NCBI RefSeq assembly: GCF_012927045.1 | Contig: NZ_JABBFW010000027.1 | Span: 1-64,000, forward strand | Origin: Azohydromonas caseinilytica | Lineage (GTDB): Bacteria; Pseudomonadota; Gammaproteobacteria; Burkholderiales; Burkholderiaceae_C | Direction: 5' to 3' | DNA: 64,000 nucleotides | Shown: piece after piece, positions 35,178 to 44,321 of the stretch | Numbering within the stretch: the stretch's first letter is position 1 | Layout of the letters: the number at the start of each line of letters is the position of its first letter | The notes under the pieces: generated by a model | Told to the model about the DNA's origin: nothing | The model's database searches: none | What the model saw: only the letters and a program-made list of their open reading frames with translations | Position numbers and translations under genes: made by a program

Positions 35178-36329
35178 TCAAGCCGGCACGGCGCCGCGGC
35201 CGGCGCGGGTGCGGGCGATGATGGTTTTCATGATCTGGGCCGTGCCGTCGCCGATCTGGAAGCCCAGCACGTCGCGCAGGCGCTGCTCCATCACGCCGCG
35301 GTCGTAGCCGCCATGGCCGTGCATCAGCAGGCACTGGTGCACCACGTCGTAGGCCAGCTTCGGCGCCCACCACTTGCACATCGCCGCTTCCGCGCTGTGC
35401 GGCAGGTCCTTGTCCTTGAGCCACAGTGCCTGCAGGCACAGCAGCCGCGCCGCCTCGACCTGCGTGTCGTAGTCGGCCAGCGGGTGCGACACCCCCTGGA
35501 AGGCCGACAGCGGCTTGCCGAAGGCCTGGCGCTCGGCCACGTAGGCCCAGGTTTCCTCCAGCGCCACGCGGGCCACCGCCAGCACCTGCAGCCCGATGAG
35601 CGCGCGCGAGTAGTCGAAGCCCTGCATCACCTGCACGAAGCCCTTGTTCTCGTCGCCCAGGCGGTGCGACACGGGCACCCGCACGTTCTCGAAGAAGATC
35701 GAGCCGCGGCCGATGGCGCGCTGGCCGTGGCAGTCAAAGCGGTTGCGCGTGACGCCGGGCAGGTCCATGGGCACCAGCAGCGCCGTCACGCCGTGGGCCG
35801 CGGACTCCACACTGCCGGTGCGGCCGAAGACGACCGCCGCGTCGGCTTGGTCTGCGGCGGAGATCGAGGTCTTCTCGCCGTTGAGGATGTACGTGTCGCC
35901 GTCGCGCTCGATGCGCAGGCGCAGGTTGGCCGCGTCGGAGCCGCCGCGCGGCTCGGTCAGCGCGATGGCCAGCAGCGCCTCGCCACGCGTCAGCCGCGTC
36001 AGCCAGGGCTGCACGATCTCGGGCTCGCCGTGCTGCGACAGGATCTGGCCGTTGAGCGAGGCCAGCAGGTTGATGTAAGAAATGCTGAGATCGGCACGGG
36101 CGATCTCCTCATGGATGACCCCGGCGGCCAGCACACCGAGGCCCTGGCCCCCGTACTCCTCGGGCAGCTCGGGCGCGATGAAGCCCATCTCGCCCATCTC
36201 GCGCATGAGTCGGCGGTCGAGCACGCGGGTGTTGTCGCGTTCCTGGAAGCCCGGCGCCACGCGGTCGGTCGCGTAGCGGCGGGCATGGTCGGCCAGGGAC
36301 ACCAGGTCGTCATCGAGGTACGGGTTCAT
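35178..36329 (-). CDS. aliB: Cyclohexanecarboxyl-CoA dehydrogenase (acyl-CoA dehydrogenase family)
   Basis: 383 residues. Acyl-CoA dehydrogenase fold with APELPEEYGGQGLG (~52-65), IALTEPRGGSDAANLRLR (~122) and GEKTSISAADQAD (~150). In the C-terminal segment the canonical catalytic glutamate position is occupied by aspartate: GFQIGDGTAQIMKTIIA instead of YEGT. This suggests a different base geometry, as expected for an enzyme acting at a ring carbon. It oxidises cyclohexanecarboxyl-CoA to the 1-ene ester and needs ETF (etfBA in the other operon). It is the first gene of the aliB-aliA-badK operon; upstream lies the duplicated regulatory region and a ruined badR. Confidence 0.88.
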   Translation of the reverse strand: MNPYLDDDLVSLADHARRYATDRVAPGFQERDNTRVLDRRLMREMGEMGFIAPELPEEYGGQGLGVLAAGVIHEEIARADLSISYINLLASLNGQILSQHGEPEIVQPWLTRLTRGEALLAIALTEPRGGSDAANLRLRIERDGDTYILNGEKTSISAADQADAAVVFGRTGSVESAAHGVTALLVPMDLPGVTRNRFDCHGQRAIGRGSIFFENVRVPVSHRLGDENKGFVQVMQGFDYSRALIGLQVLAVARVALEETWAYVAERQAFGKPLSAFQGVSHPLADYDTQVEAARLLCLQALWLKDKDLPHSAEAAMCKWWAPKLAYDVVHQCLLMHGHGGYDRGVMEQRLRDVLGFQIGDGTAQIMKTIIARTRAGRGAVPA

Positions 36330-36445
36330 GGGTGGTGCGTGTCGTTGGGTGAGGCTTGCCCTGGCGTGCTTCCTTGCGAAAGCGCGCCATGACGCGGTTG
36401 CGTGGCGGGGTCAGGCCCACGCTTGGGTATCACGTACCCCGTTCG

Positions 36446-36459
36446 GTCAATATGTTTAC
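36446..36459. promoter_or_regulatory. Degenerate second copy of the MarR operator upstream of aliB
   Basis: GTCAATATGTTTAC corresponds to the perfect palindrome GTCAACATGTTGAC at 31867-31880. The flanking DNA is also alignable (ggtcaa.atgtt.ac, then aaacaagcc and ttccctag). It lies 117 bases upstream of the aliB start, so BadR control of the aliB operon is expected. Confidence 0.6.
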
Positions 36460-36512
36460 TCATCTTAGACACCACACCAGAAATAAACAAGCCAAGCGCC
36501 GTGGCGACGTTC

Positions 36513-36850
36513 TGTGGTATTCCCTAGGCATTCAAGGCTACAGTGCGGAAGCATGGCTGAATCCTGATCGAGCCGTTGTTCCCCTACTTTTGCCTATATA
36601 CCAACATGTTTACACATGACAACGCGCAAACCGTGGAGAACGCAGAGCTGACCACGCAGCGGTGAGCCGTCCTGGCGGCGCTGTCACGCGACAAGGCGCG
36701 AGGCTGCATGGGCATGGGCGACCTGGCCCGTCGCCTCGGGGCGAGCCGGCAAAACTTTGAGGCGCGATCCGCCGCATGGAGTGCGACGGGTACGGCGCCG
36801 TGTGGCCGGGCCTGCGCGACCGGCGTTGCCGGGTGGCGGCGATCCTTGGT
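36513..36850 (+). pseudogene. Decayed second copy of the MarR regulator (badR)
   Basis: Divergent from aliB. DNA and broken reading frames align with badR: ttccctag at the start, YQHV for YQCANM, ELTTQR-stop-AVLAALSRDKARG for GLTTQQWAILGALSRDKAQG, then MGMGDLARRLGASRQN for MSMGDLARYLMVSRQN. A tgg-to-tga change creates a stop, later frameshifts ruin the recognition-helix region, and the original ATG reads GTG. Similarity fades near 36850. The C-terminal part is gone. Confidence 0.85.
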
Positions 36851-37860
36851 ACGCCGTGGAACCGAGCAGCGCTGCGGCGCAGTCGAAGCGCCCCACCCTT
36901 GCGGAAAAGCGCGCTGCCCCCCGCCGCCGAGTGCGTACGGGTCGCTTCCAGCCCGCTCACTGCCCCGAGGGCAACACCCTGAGCCGGCGCAGGAAGGGGT
37001 TGTCGGTGATGAGCTGCAGCGCGCCGATCTCGCGCTTGGTCCCGGCATCGATCAGGTCGCAAGCGCCGGCGACATTGAGCCAGACCGCGTCACCGCCGCG
37101 TCGTCGCTGACTGCAGCAGGTCGCCCACGTGGCGCGTGAAGCGCAGCAACTGCGCCTCGTCCAAGGGCTGCCCGCAGCTCCCGCAGTGCCGCCTTCAGTG
37201 TTGGCGGCAGGCCGCAACCGACAGCGGCCGCCGTGCGCATGCTCTCTGCGCCGTCTGCACGTCGCGTCTGTGCTTGGCTGCTGGGCTGGTAGGAGGGCCC
37301 ACTCATGCAGACCGAGCGCAGCGACCGGGAACGCTCCATCGAGACCCTCTGCCGCATCGAGCCGACGGTGGCCGCGGCACGTGAACTGGCGCTTCGGTTG
37401 TTCGGCCTTGCGCGCAGAGTCGTAACCTCGACGGATTCGATCGTGGACTGCCCCAGGCGCGCGCCTGCCCGATGCCAGATTTGCAACGCGTTGCGGCAGG
37501 GTTTGAGGCTGATCTGTCAGCCGTGTGAGCCGCGTTCAGTTCTCCATGTGGAGCAGCGGGCAGGTTCAGGGCCGGGTCAACTGGCTGAAGAACCTCAAGC
37601 GGCAGATGACGGGAAGGCCGAGCTTGACCTGATGGGAATTCGCCCGCGGCATCTGAACTGGGCTCTGCTGCAGAGATTGAGGGAGCGCCAGGTTTACATC
37701 GGTGTCGGCACTTAGAAAGTGCCGACACAGGAAAGTGCACAAAGCATCTCCTCAAGCGCAACAAGTTTTTTAGGCAGCAGACAGACCCTACGCGAGCCGT
37801 GGTTCAATGGTCGGCGCCTACTAACTTTACCTTTAGAATCAAAGATTATCGATTTCGGGT
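36851..37860. other. Degenerate region left of the DUF457-like gene
   Basis: About 1 kb without an intact gene. A minus-strand frame ending at 36957 (WLNVAGACDLIDAGTKREIG, then LQLITDNPFLRRLRVLP) looks like the end of a lost protein that I cannot name. 37305-37635 is a transposase remnant (separate entry). 37700-37860 falls sharply in GC. Confidence 0.4.
37305..37635 (+). mobile_element. ISL3-family transposase remnant
   Basis: Frames on the plus strand give pieces of the C-terminal part of ISL3 (IS204/IS1001/IS1165) transposases: SIETLCRIEPTVAAARELAL, then in another frame ARACPMPDLQRVAAGFEADL, an in-frame stop, and WSSGQVQGRVNWLKNLKRQM, the equivalent of the conserved W/YSNGQVEGxVNRLKxxKRxM segment. 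No terminal repeats are recognisable. The element is dead. Confidence 0.7.
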
Positions 37861-38382
37861 TTGGCAGTTTTGGCTTCGCGGCAGGCGCATGAATTGACAG
37901 GGTGGGCTGCAGGTATTGCAGCGGCAGCGTGGATCCTGCACCGAGAGGCGGCTGGTCCTTACCATGTATGGGCATTGGTAACCGTAGTGGCCGGCTATCT
38001 GGGGGGCACTGCGCCGGATTGGCTGGAACTCATCCCTTGGCGTAAAGGCAAGCGCTGGTGCACGCATCGCACGATTACGCATTGGGTGCCAGCCTGGGCA
38101 GGGCTGCTCTATGGCAGCAATCTCGGGCTCCCAGGCTGCTGGTGGTGCGCGCCCCTATTCGGGTTTGCGGCAGGGGGCCTGATACACCTGCTTATCGACT
38201 GGCCCAACCCCAGAGGCGTGCCCATTCTGTGGTCCCGGCACTCGCTCAATCTTTGGAAATCCGGGCGCGCCGATTCGTTTGTAGTGGTCATGTGCTGGAT
38301 CGCCGCAGTTTGGGTGTTCGACTACTTGATCTTCGGGTCAGTGCATTTTCACCGTGCGCTGTCGCTTATTGAATTGGCGTGA
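37861..38382 (+). CDS. Membrane-bound DUF457/YdjM-like protein (annotated elsewhere as metal-dependent hydrolase)
   Basis: About 173 residues. No ATG is available at the N-terminus; a TTG at 37861 or 37873 is the likely start. The segments RQAHELTGWAAG, GGTAPDWLELIPW, CTHRTITHW and HLLIDWPNPRGVPILW (conserved His/Asp residues at membrane surfaces) with three to four hydrophobic helices are characteristic of the YdjM/DUF457 family. The biochemical role is not established. Its lower GC and location next to an IS remnant suggest acquisition by transfer. Confidence 0.7.
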   Translation: MAVLASRQAHELTGWAAGIAAAAWILHREAAGPYHVWALVTVVAGYLGGTAPDWLELIPWRKGKRWCTHRTITHWVPAWAGLLYGSNLGLPGCWWCAPLFGFAAGGLIHLLIDWPNPRGVPILWSRHSLNLWKSGRADSFVVVMCWIAAVWVFDYLIFGSVHFHRALSLIELA

Positions 38383-39479
38383 CGACCACTGCACGACTTC
38401 CAGGAAAGCCTGCTCTCCCGGCGCACATGAGAGGCACCCCTAGAAATGCATGAATAAATCGGGAGCCGCCGTATAAACGCTCAGAGCCCAAAGAAGTGAT
38501 CTGATAAAATGACCACAGAGCGATTTATTGGCAGCCGAAGGGCTCAAGGACCCCTTGAAGTTGCCCGGAATCGCACTCGGTCAATTGATTCACACTTTCT
38601 GAGGCGACGCCGCCCTACATGTCGGCATTTTCTCGTCAAGTCACTCCAGACCGCACTCTTTCCAGAAGTGCATTGCCGATCACCTGTTCGATTGCAGCCA
38701 ATAGAGTGGCTTTTAGGGATTACTCCGGACAATCACTCAGCGCCAGCTGAAATACGAGATAACTGCCCCATGAAGACCCAAAAGCCACAGAAGTAGCGGC
38801 CATCAGGGCAACACGATTATCAATATATTTAGCAAGCCACCAAAGGCTCGATATGATTCGACCGAAGTTGTTTAATTCATTTTCGGGCAATGACAGCATC
38901 ACGTCACACATATCAGAGACCGAAACAGCAATTCGATCATCTCGGGCTGCTTCCTTGTGCTCACGCATGCGAGGCCGATGCTGCCGCAGCATCGATGCAG
39001 TCCAAAAGTAGTCACGCTTTTTGATTACTGGGGCTTGCGCCAAGAGCCGACGCGCCGCGCAAAGGCAGGTTGGGGGCTTGGGGCTCGCCAACATAAGCGA
39101 TGCCAGGGGAACCACCGGATATGGCGCAGCGCCATCCTGGCGATTCAAATTCCCGCATCGAATGCCGAACTCTGTGACGGTCGTGACAATAAACCAGTTC
39201 TGGGCAATATTGAGTCCAGCCACCGACCCATGAAGCAGAGTGAAGGGCTGCGTTGCTTGCTGGCCGTCGCGTTGCCTTGAGTCCTGAACTACTGCCGCTG
39301 CGAGCAGCCATACCGACTGGTCGAACCGTTCATTGGCCACGGAGCTTAGTGCGCTCGCACTAACTCGTTTCTCGGGGTGGAGCCAGTACGCAGACACGCG
39401 TTACAAAGCGGGAATGCTCTGCCATGCCTGACGAGCGGGGCTCGGAGGAAGGCGGCCCCGCCGGTGTTTTCAGTTTCGT
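38383..39479. other. Low-GC region with one doubtful ORF
   Basis: About 1.1 kb of atypically low GC. A minus-strand frame at 38720-39397 (225 codons) includes a plausible stretch, ELNNFGRIISSLWWLAKYI, followed by VALMAATSVAFGSSWGSYLV. I recognise no family, and the N-terminal half reads like non-coding sequence. It may be the ruined end of an acquired gene. Confidence 0.35.
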
Positions 39480-39740
39480 CTACGCGGCGACCTTACGTGG
39501 ACGGCCGCGACGCTTGGGTGCCGCTTCCAGCCCCAGATCCTCCGGCGTCAACTGAAAGCCGCGCATAAGGTTCCGGATTTTCACCAACGCCTCGAGTCGG
39601 GCGTCTTCTTCCATTTGTTTGAGTTGCTCTTCGGCTTCGGTCAGTTCGGCGCGCAAATCGGCAATGCGGGCCTTGAGAGATTCGCGCGTAGGCTTGGCAA
39701 CAGGCTTTACCCAGCCAGTTGGGGTTTCTTGTTCAATCAT
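39480..39740 (-). CDS. Short H-NS-like nucleoid protein with AT-hook tail
   Basis: 86 residues from ATG 39740. Residues ~15-60 form a charged coiled coil (ESLKARIADLRAELTEAEEQ) like the H-NS oligomerisation region, followed by the family signature FQLTPEDLGLE. The usual aromatic DNA-binding domain is missing. Instead the protein ends in KRRGRPRKVAA, an AT-hook-like GRP motif. Such truncated H-NS/Bv3F-type proteins bind AT-rich DNA. It lies next to the low-GC acquired segment, which it might silence. An upstream in-frame extension to 39896 exists but looks non-coding. Confidence 0.75.
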   Translation of the reverse strand: MIEQETPTGWVKPVAKPTRESLKARIADLRAELTEAEEQLKQMEEDARLEALVKIRNLMRGFQLTPEDLGLEAAPKRRGRPRKVAA

Positions 39741-41182
39741 TTTCAGTTGCGAAGAGTCAGAAAACTCCGGAGTCGGGCGCATCGGCTTGACACAATCAGC
39801 CCGCCAGAGCCGTGATACAGCGAAGTCCTTGGCTTTCACACTGCCAAGCCGGGGCTCGGAAGGGCAGCGGCCATGCGTGAAAGAGAAGGCTTGCATCCCG
39901 AAGTCTAGCTTCAGAAATCAAAACCATCATGGTAGAGGTCCAAGCCTCGTCCGCATTCGCGTCGGTCCTCGCAGCAGTTGCCGGGGCGCGCTGGCTATCT
40001 TGGACTCATGAGGCCGAGCAACCCTTGTGCGTCGCCAATGTCGGCCCGGACCGTGGAGCGGTCAGCACTGACACCGGGGTCATCGATGTGTTTATGCCCG
40101 GTAGTGCCTGGTCAGGCACTCTTGCCTGGCGGCTTCATAAGTCCGATAGCGCATCGTCTCGCCCACCGCGCTAACCAACACGATTGCGCTGGAAAACGCC
40201 GATAACGCACAGATCGGTTTTTGGGCTGCACGCGGCCCTCTGGTGAGCACGATCAGGCAGTCACGTCTTTTCAGAGTCCGTAGGCTGTACAGCACGGAGC
40301 CACTTCAGCCGAGTCGAGCGAGGGACGGCCCCCATCTGTCCGGCGATGCACGCTTGGGCTGAGGCCGCTGCGACGGCTTGGAGTGCCCCGCTCCACCGAC
40401 TTCGCTGATCAGCGCACCAGTTCTATAGCCTTGCGATCAGCTTGGCCCGTTGAGCCGGCCAAACATGTCCACAGGCGCTGCGACTGGGGCACCTGGCTAC
40501 ACGTGGTGCGGCGAAAGACACGGGGTTGCCCTTGGCGACCACACGTAGCGCCAGACGAGTCAATCAAGCACCTCATGCCACTCACCTTCAGCGACATATC
40601 GGTGTCGTCATGACCAAGCAGAACAGCCAAATAGCGTGGCGCTGTGGTCGGCTTCCAAGAATTGACACCGAAAGTCCCGCAGAAGAAATCACGTCGCGCG
40701 CTGCGTCTGCCAGCTCAAGCAAGCGCAGGCCATTGCCACATGCTCCAAAAGAAAGTCGGCCGTGCATGACCTTCACGGCATCAAACTCGCCATGCCTGGC
40801 CGGTAGTTACCGGCATCCGCTAAAACACACTTCAGATCGACGCCGCTGCCAAACCCCTTTGGAACACCGGCGCTGTGCTTGCGTGATGAGAATGCGCGAG
40901 GAAAGTGGCGTCCGGAAATAACCGGTGAAGATATGCGGCATTGTCAGCGGTTTGTCGAGCACCTGGAGCTCAGCCAGCAGCACCGGTTTACGCCAGGCGT
41001 TTTACCAAGAAGCCAATTCCGCCATGGGCTGTGAATTTGTGCACAGATCTACACGTTTTGCATGCCCGTTGAAGCGTTTCTGCTGCAATTTTTCAAGGCC
41101 TTTCCCTTCTACTCGCAATCTTTATGGAGACACAGCACCGGTGCAGTACCGGCCGGCCAGACAACACACGAATTTTGGGACC
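39741..41182. other. Long gene-poor spacer before the chemoreceptor
   Basis: About 1.4 kb. Frames on both strands are short and unlike known proteins. It contains a small hairpin (GTGCCTGGTCAGGCAC at ~40104-40119) and mixed GC. Nothing else is recognisable; probably eroded acquired DNA plus the chemoreceptor promoter. Confidence 0.4.
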
Positions 41183-42928
41183 ATGGGTTTCGCCAACAAA
41201 TTTCGAATCGGTACCCGACTGGGCATGGGTTTCGCCGCTGTGCTGGCACTGCTGCTGCTCAGCGTCACCATTGCCGTGCTGAACTTCAACAAGGTTGACA
41301 GGGCATCGGAGAGGAGTGTCTCCGTGGACGGCGTGAAGGCCGAGGCCGTGGCCGCGCTTAATGCCTACACGCGCTCCAGCGCGCGCCGTGCGCTGGAGCT
41401 GGTCATGGCCACGGACTCCGGCCGTGCCGACAAGGCCCGCCAGTTCATCGCCGCCGACCAGCAGAAGTTCGTCGAGAGCCTGAACACCGTGATCAAGCTG
41501 GCCTACACGGCCGAAGGCAAGGCCATGTTGAACCGGATCGGGCAGCGCCACGACGCGGCCCGCGCCTCCATCGACAAGCTCGACAAGCTGCTGGCTGCTG
41601 GCCAACGCGATGACGCGGTGAAGGTGCTCGAAGGCGAGACGCTGCCGGCGCTGGACGCGCTGCAGGAGCAGGTGACGCAGTTGGCGGTGCTGCAGCAACA
41701 GCTGGTCGATGCCAGCGCCAAGACGCTGCTAGAGGACGTCGATTCCGGGCGGCTGCAGATGCTGGCGCTGGGCGTGCTGGGGCTGTTGGTCGGTGCGGGC
41801 TTCGCCTGGTGGCTCACCCACACGATCACCGAGCCCATCCACCAGGCGGTGAAGGTGGCCGAGACGGTGGCCGCGGGCGACCTAACCTCGCGCATCGAGG
41901 TCACCCGCCATGACGAAACCGGCGAACTGCTCAAGGCCCTGCACGACATGAACGACAGCCTGGTCCGCATCGTCACCGAGGTACGGCAGGACAGCTCGTC
42001 GATCGCCACCGGCAGCGCGCAGATTGCCTCCGGCAACGCCGACCTCAGCCAGCGCACGGAAGAGCAGGCTGCCAACCTGCAGCAGACCGCGGCCTCGATG
42101 GACCAGCTCACTTCCACCGTCAAGCAAAACGCCGACACCGCGGTGCAGGCCAACCAGCTGGCCAGCAGCGCCAGCCACGCCGCGGCCGAGGGTGGCGAAG
42201 TCATGAGCCGTGTCGTGGCGACGATGCAGGAGATCAGCGCCAGCTCGCACAAGATTGCCGACATCATCGGCGTCATCGACGACATCGCCTTCCAGACCAA
42301 CATCCTGGCGCTCAACGCCGCGGTGGAAGCCGCGCGCGCCGGCGAGCAGGGCCGCGGCTTCGCCGTAGTGGCCGGCGAGGTGCGCAGCCTGGCGCAGCGC
42401 AGCGCCGAGGCGGCCAAGGAGATCAAGACGCTCATCAACACGAGCGTGGAGAAGGTTTCGGTCGGATCGCAACTGGTGGACGACGCGGGCCAGACCATCA
42501 CGGGCATCGTGGAGCAGGTGCAGCGCGTGAGCGACCTGATCAACCAGATCACGGCCGCCAGCAGTGAGCAGAGCCAGGGCATTGCCCAGATCGACGCGGC
42601 CGTGGAGCAGCTCGACAAGGTCACGCAGCAGAACGCGGCGTTGGTGGAGGAAAGCGCCGCCGCTGCCGATAGCTTGAACCAGCAAGCCATCCGGCTGGCC
42701 GGAGTGGTGAGCGTGTTCCGGCTCGGCGACGACGCCGCGGCGTCCGCACCGGCGCCCGCCTCGACGCCGGTGATGACGCAACCCCCGCAAAGCCCGGCTC
42801 GGGCCGCTGCACCGAAGACGGTTGCCCCTGCTCCCAGCCCGCGCCTCGCTGCGCCCGCGCTCAACCTGGTCGCCACGCCGGCGAAGGCCAAGGTCCAGGA
42901 CGACGCGGACGAGTGGACCAGCTTCTGA
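41183..42928 (+). CDS. Methyl-accepting chemotaxis protein
   Basis: 581 residues from ATG 41183; the frame extends upstream but membrane topology favours this start. TM1 at ~12-33 (GMGFAAVLALLLLSVTIAVL), a four-helix periplasmic sensor (~35-190), TM2 ~193-212 (LALGVLGLLVGAGFAWWL), HAMP ~213-265 and the cytoplasmic signalling helices with the highly conserved hairpin tip IDDIAFQTNILALNAAVEAARAGEQGRGFAVVAGEVRSLAQRSA (read across ~365-410). After a Pro/Ala-rich linker it ends DEWTSF, a variant of the C-terminal CheR/CheB tether. The ligand is unknown. No che genes adjoin it directly. Confidence 0.95.
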   Translation: MGFANKFRIGTRLGMGFAAVLALLLLSVTIAVLNFNKVDRASERSVSVDGVKAEAVAALNAYTRSSARRALELVMATDSGRADKARQFIAADQQKFVESLNTVIKLAYTAEGKAMLNRIGQRHDAARASIDKLDKLLAAGQRDDAVKVLEGETLPALDALQEQVTQLAVLQQQLVDASAKTLLEDVDSGRLQMLALGVLGLLVGAGFAWWLTHTITEPIHQAVKVAETVAAGDLTSRIEVTRHDETGELLKALHDMNDSLVRIVTEVRQDSSSIATGSAQIASGNADLSQRTEEQAANLQQTAASMDQLTSTVKQNADTAVQANQLASSASHAAAEGGEVMSRVVATMQEISASSHKIADIIGVIDDIAFQTNILALNAAVEAARAGEQGRGFAVVAGEVRSLAQRSAEAAKEIKTLINTSVEKVSVGSQLVDDAGQTITGIVEQVQRVSDLINQITAASSEQSQGIAQIDAAVEQLDKVTQQNAALVEESAAAADSLNQQAIRLAGVVSVFRLGDDAAASAPAPASTPVMTQPPQSPARAAAPKTVAPAPSPRLAAPALNLVATPAKAKVQDDADEWTSF

Positions 42929-43096
42929 GCGCTCACCCGTGCCCCAAGGGGCGCGGCGGTGCTAAAGACACCGGAGCGGCTTTCCGCCAGCCAAGCCGCG
43001 ACGGCATGCGGGGTTGCCACCACCGACCCCACACCCCGCGCGTCGGTTCACCCTCTCGGTAGACTGTTGCTTCCACTGCAACCTGCCGCCACCACC

Positions 43097-43546
43097 ATGC
43101 CGCGCCAGCCGCTGATATTCCTGCACCTGCTGGCCGCGATAGCCTGGATCGGCGGCATGTTCTTCGCGTACTTCTGTCTCCGGCCCGCAGCCACCGAGGC
43201 ACTTGATCCGCCCGGCCGGCTGCGGCTGTGGTCGGCGGTGTTTGCGCGTTTCCTGCGCTACACCGCCGTGGCGGTGGCCGTGCTCCTGGCCACGGGTTTT
43301 GCCCTGCTCGGCCAGGTCGGCTTCAGGCAGGCGCCCTTGGGCTGGCACGTCATGATGACACTGGGGCTGGTCATGACCGCCGTGTTTGCCTGCGTGTACG
43401 GAGTGCTGTATCCGCAACTGCGCAGGCACTGCGCGGCCTCGTCCTGGCCGGCGGCAGCCGAAACCCTCAACCGCATCCGCCGGCTCGTGGCCGTGAACCT
43501 CGTTCTGGGCGTGTGCGCCGTGGCGGCGGCCATCACGGCACGTTGA
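43097..43546 (+). CDS. CopD-like integral membrane protein
   Basis: 149 residues with four transmembrane helices (LIFLHLLAAIAWIGGMFFAYF ~5-25; YTAVAVAVLLATGFALLGQV ~54-74; MMTLGLVMTAVFACVYGVLY ~85-105; VAVNLVLGVCAVAAAITA ~131-148). The start HLLAAIAWIGGMFF with a conserved His and Trp is typical of the CopD/DUF4149 group of small membrane proteins. The role is unknown, possibly linked to copper. It is monocistronic. Confidence 0.75.
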   Translation: MPRQPLIFLHLLAAIAWIGGMFFAYFCLRPAATEALDPPGRLRLWSAVFARFLRYTAVAVAVLLATGFALLGQVGFRQAPLGWHVMMTLGLVMTAVFACVYGVLYPQLRRHCAASSWPAAAETLNRIRRLVAVNLVLGVCAVAAAITAR

Positions 43547-43606
43547 GCCGACGGCTTGCGCGGCAGGGTCTAGGCCCGGCAACCAGCAGGGGAACCCTTC
43601 CCGGTC

Positions 43607-43621
43607 TAGACGATCAGTCCA
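43607..43621. promoter_or_regulatory. TetR-type operator (first copy)
   Basis: TAGACGATCAGTCCA, 11 bases upstream of the acuR-like start, matches the second copy at 44288-44302 except at two positions (TAGACGACCAGTCTA) and has the TAGAC-N5-GTCTA layout. It suggests autoregulation. Confidence 0.6.
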
Positions 43622-43632
43622 ATAATGCGCTC

Positions 43633-44268
43633 ATGAGCCAACAAACTGCCGTCGCGCGCCGCCGCGGACGCCCGGCCAGAGAGCACGAGGGCTATGGCGA
43701 CACCCGCGAAGCCTTGGTGCGGGCCGGCGTGGTTGCACTGACCACGAAGGGCTTCTCCTCCACCGGCCTGGACGAAATCCTGCGCGGCGTGGGCGTGCCC
43801 AAGGGCTCCTTCTATCACTACTTCGGCAGCAAGGAAGCTTTCGGCGCCGAGCTCATCGATCGTTACGCGGAGTACTTTGCCCGCCGGCTCGACGACTTCC
43901 TGCTCGACGAGCAGGAGCCGCCGCTGCAGCGCCTGCGCAACTTCACTTCCGACGCCGAGAGCGCCATGGCGCGCCATGGCTTCGAGCGGGGCTGTCTGGT
44001 GGGCAACCTCGGCCAGGAGTCAGGCGCTCTGCCGGAGTCCTACCGCACCAGGCTCAGGCAGGTCTTCGACGACTGGCAACAGCGCACCGCGCGTTGCCTT
44101 GAAGCCGCACGGGCCAGCGGCGAGCTGGCGTCGGCAGCCGACTGCCAGCGGCTGGCGGCGTACTTCTGGATCGGCTGGGAAGGCGCGGTACTGCGCGCCA
44201 AGCTCGAGCGCGACGCGGCACCGCTGCGTCTTTTTGCCGACATGTTTTTTGCCGGCTTGCCTCGGTAA
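43633..44268 (+). CDS. acuR: TetR-family repressor (AcuR-like)
   Basis: 211 residues. N-terminal helix-turn-helix: [50 protein letters not shown] (read across ~28-75). The C-terminal ligand domain has the [11 protein letters not shown] stretch seen in AcuR-type regulators. It precedes an AcuI-like acryloyl-CoA reductase gene by 53 bases, the order seen for the DMSP/acrylate-responsive acuR-acuI pair. Palindromes on both sides of the gene give it a clear target. Confidence 0.8.
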   Translation: MSQQTAVARRRGRPAREHEGYGDTREALVRAGVVALTTKGFSSTGLDEILRGVGVPKGSFYHYFGSKEAFGAELIDRYAEYFARRLDDFLLDEQEPPLQRLRNFTSDAESAMARHGFERGCLVGNLGQESGALPESYRTRLRQVFDDWQQRTARCLEAARASGELASAADCQRLAAYFWIGWEGAVLRAKLERDAAPLRLFADMFFAGLPR

Positions 44269-44287
44269 GTCTTTTTTTGGCTTTTTC

Positions 44288-44302
44288 TAGACGACCAGTC
44301 TA
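44288..44302. promoter_or_regulatory. TetR-type operator (second copy)
   Basis: TAGACGACCAGTCTA is a palindrome with TAGAC/GTCTA arms, between the regulator stop and the acuI ribosome site (GAGGAGCAGAGC). Repression or internal promoter control of acuI is likely. Confidence 0.65.
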
Positions 44303-44321
44303 TTTTTCTGAGGAGCAGAGC

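Noticed and set aside
40925-41182. N-terminal extension of the chemoreceptor
   Set aside because: Would place 86 uncharacteristic residues before the first membrane helix; ATG 41183 gives standard topology.
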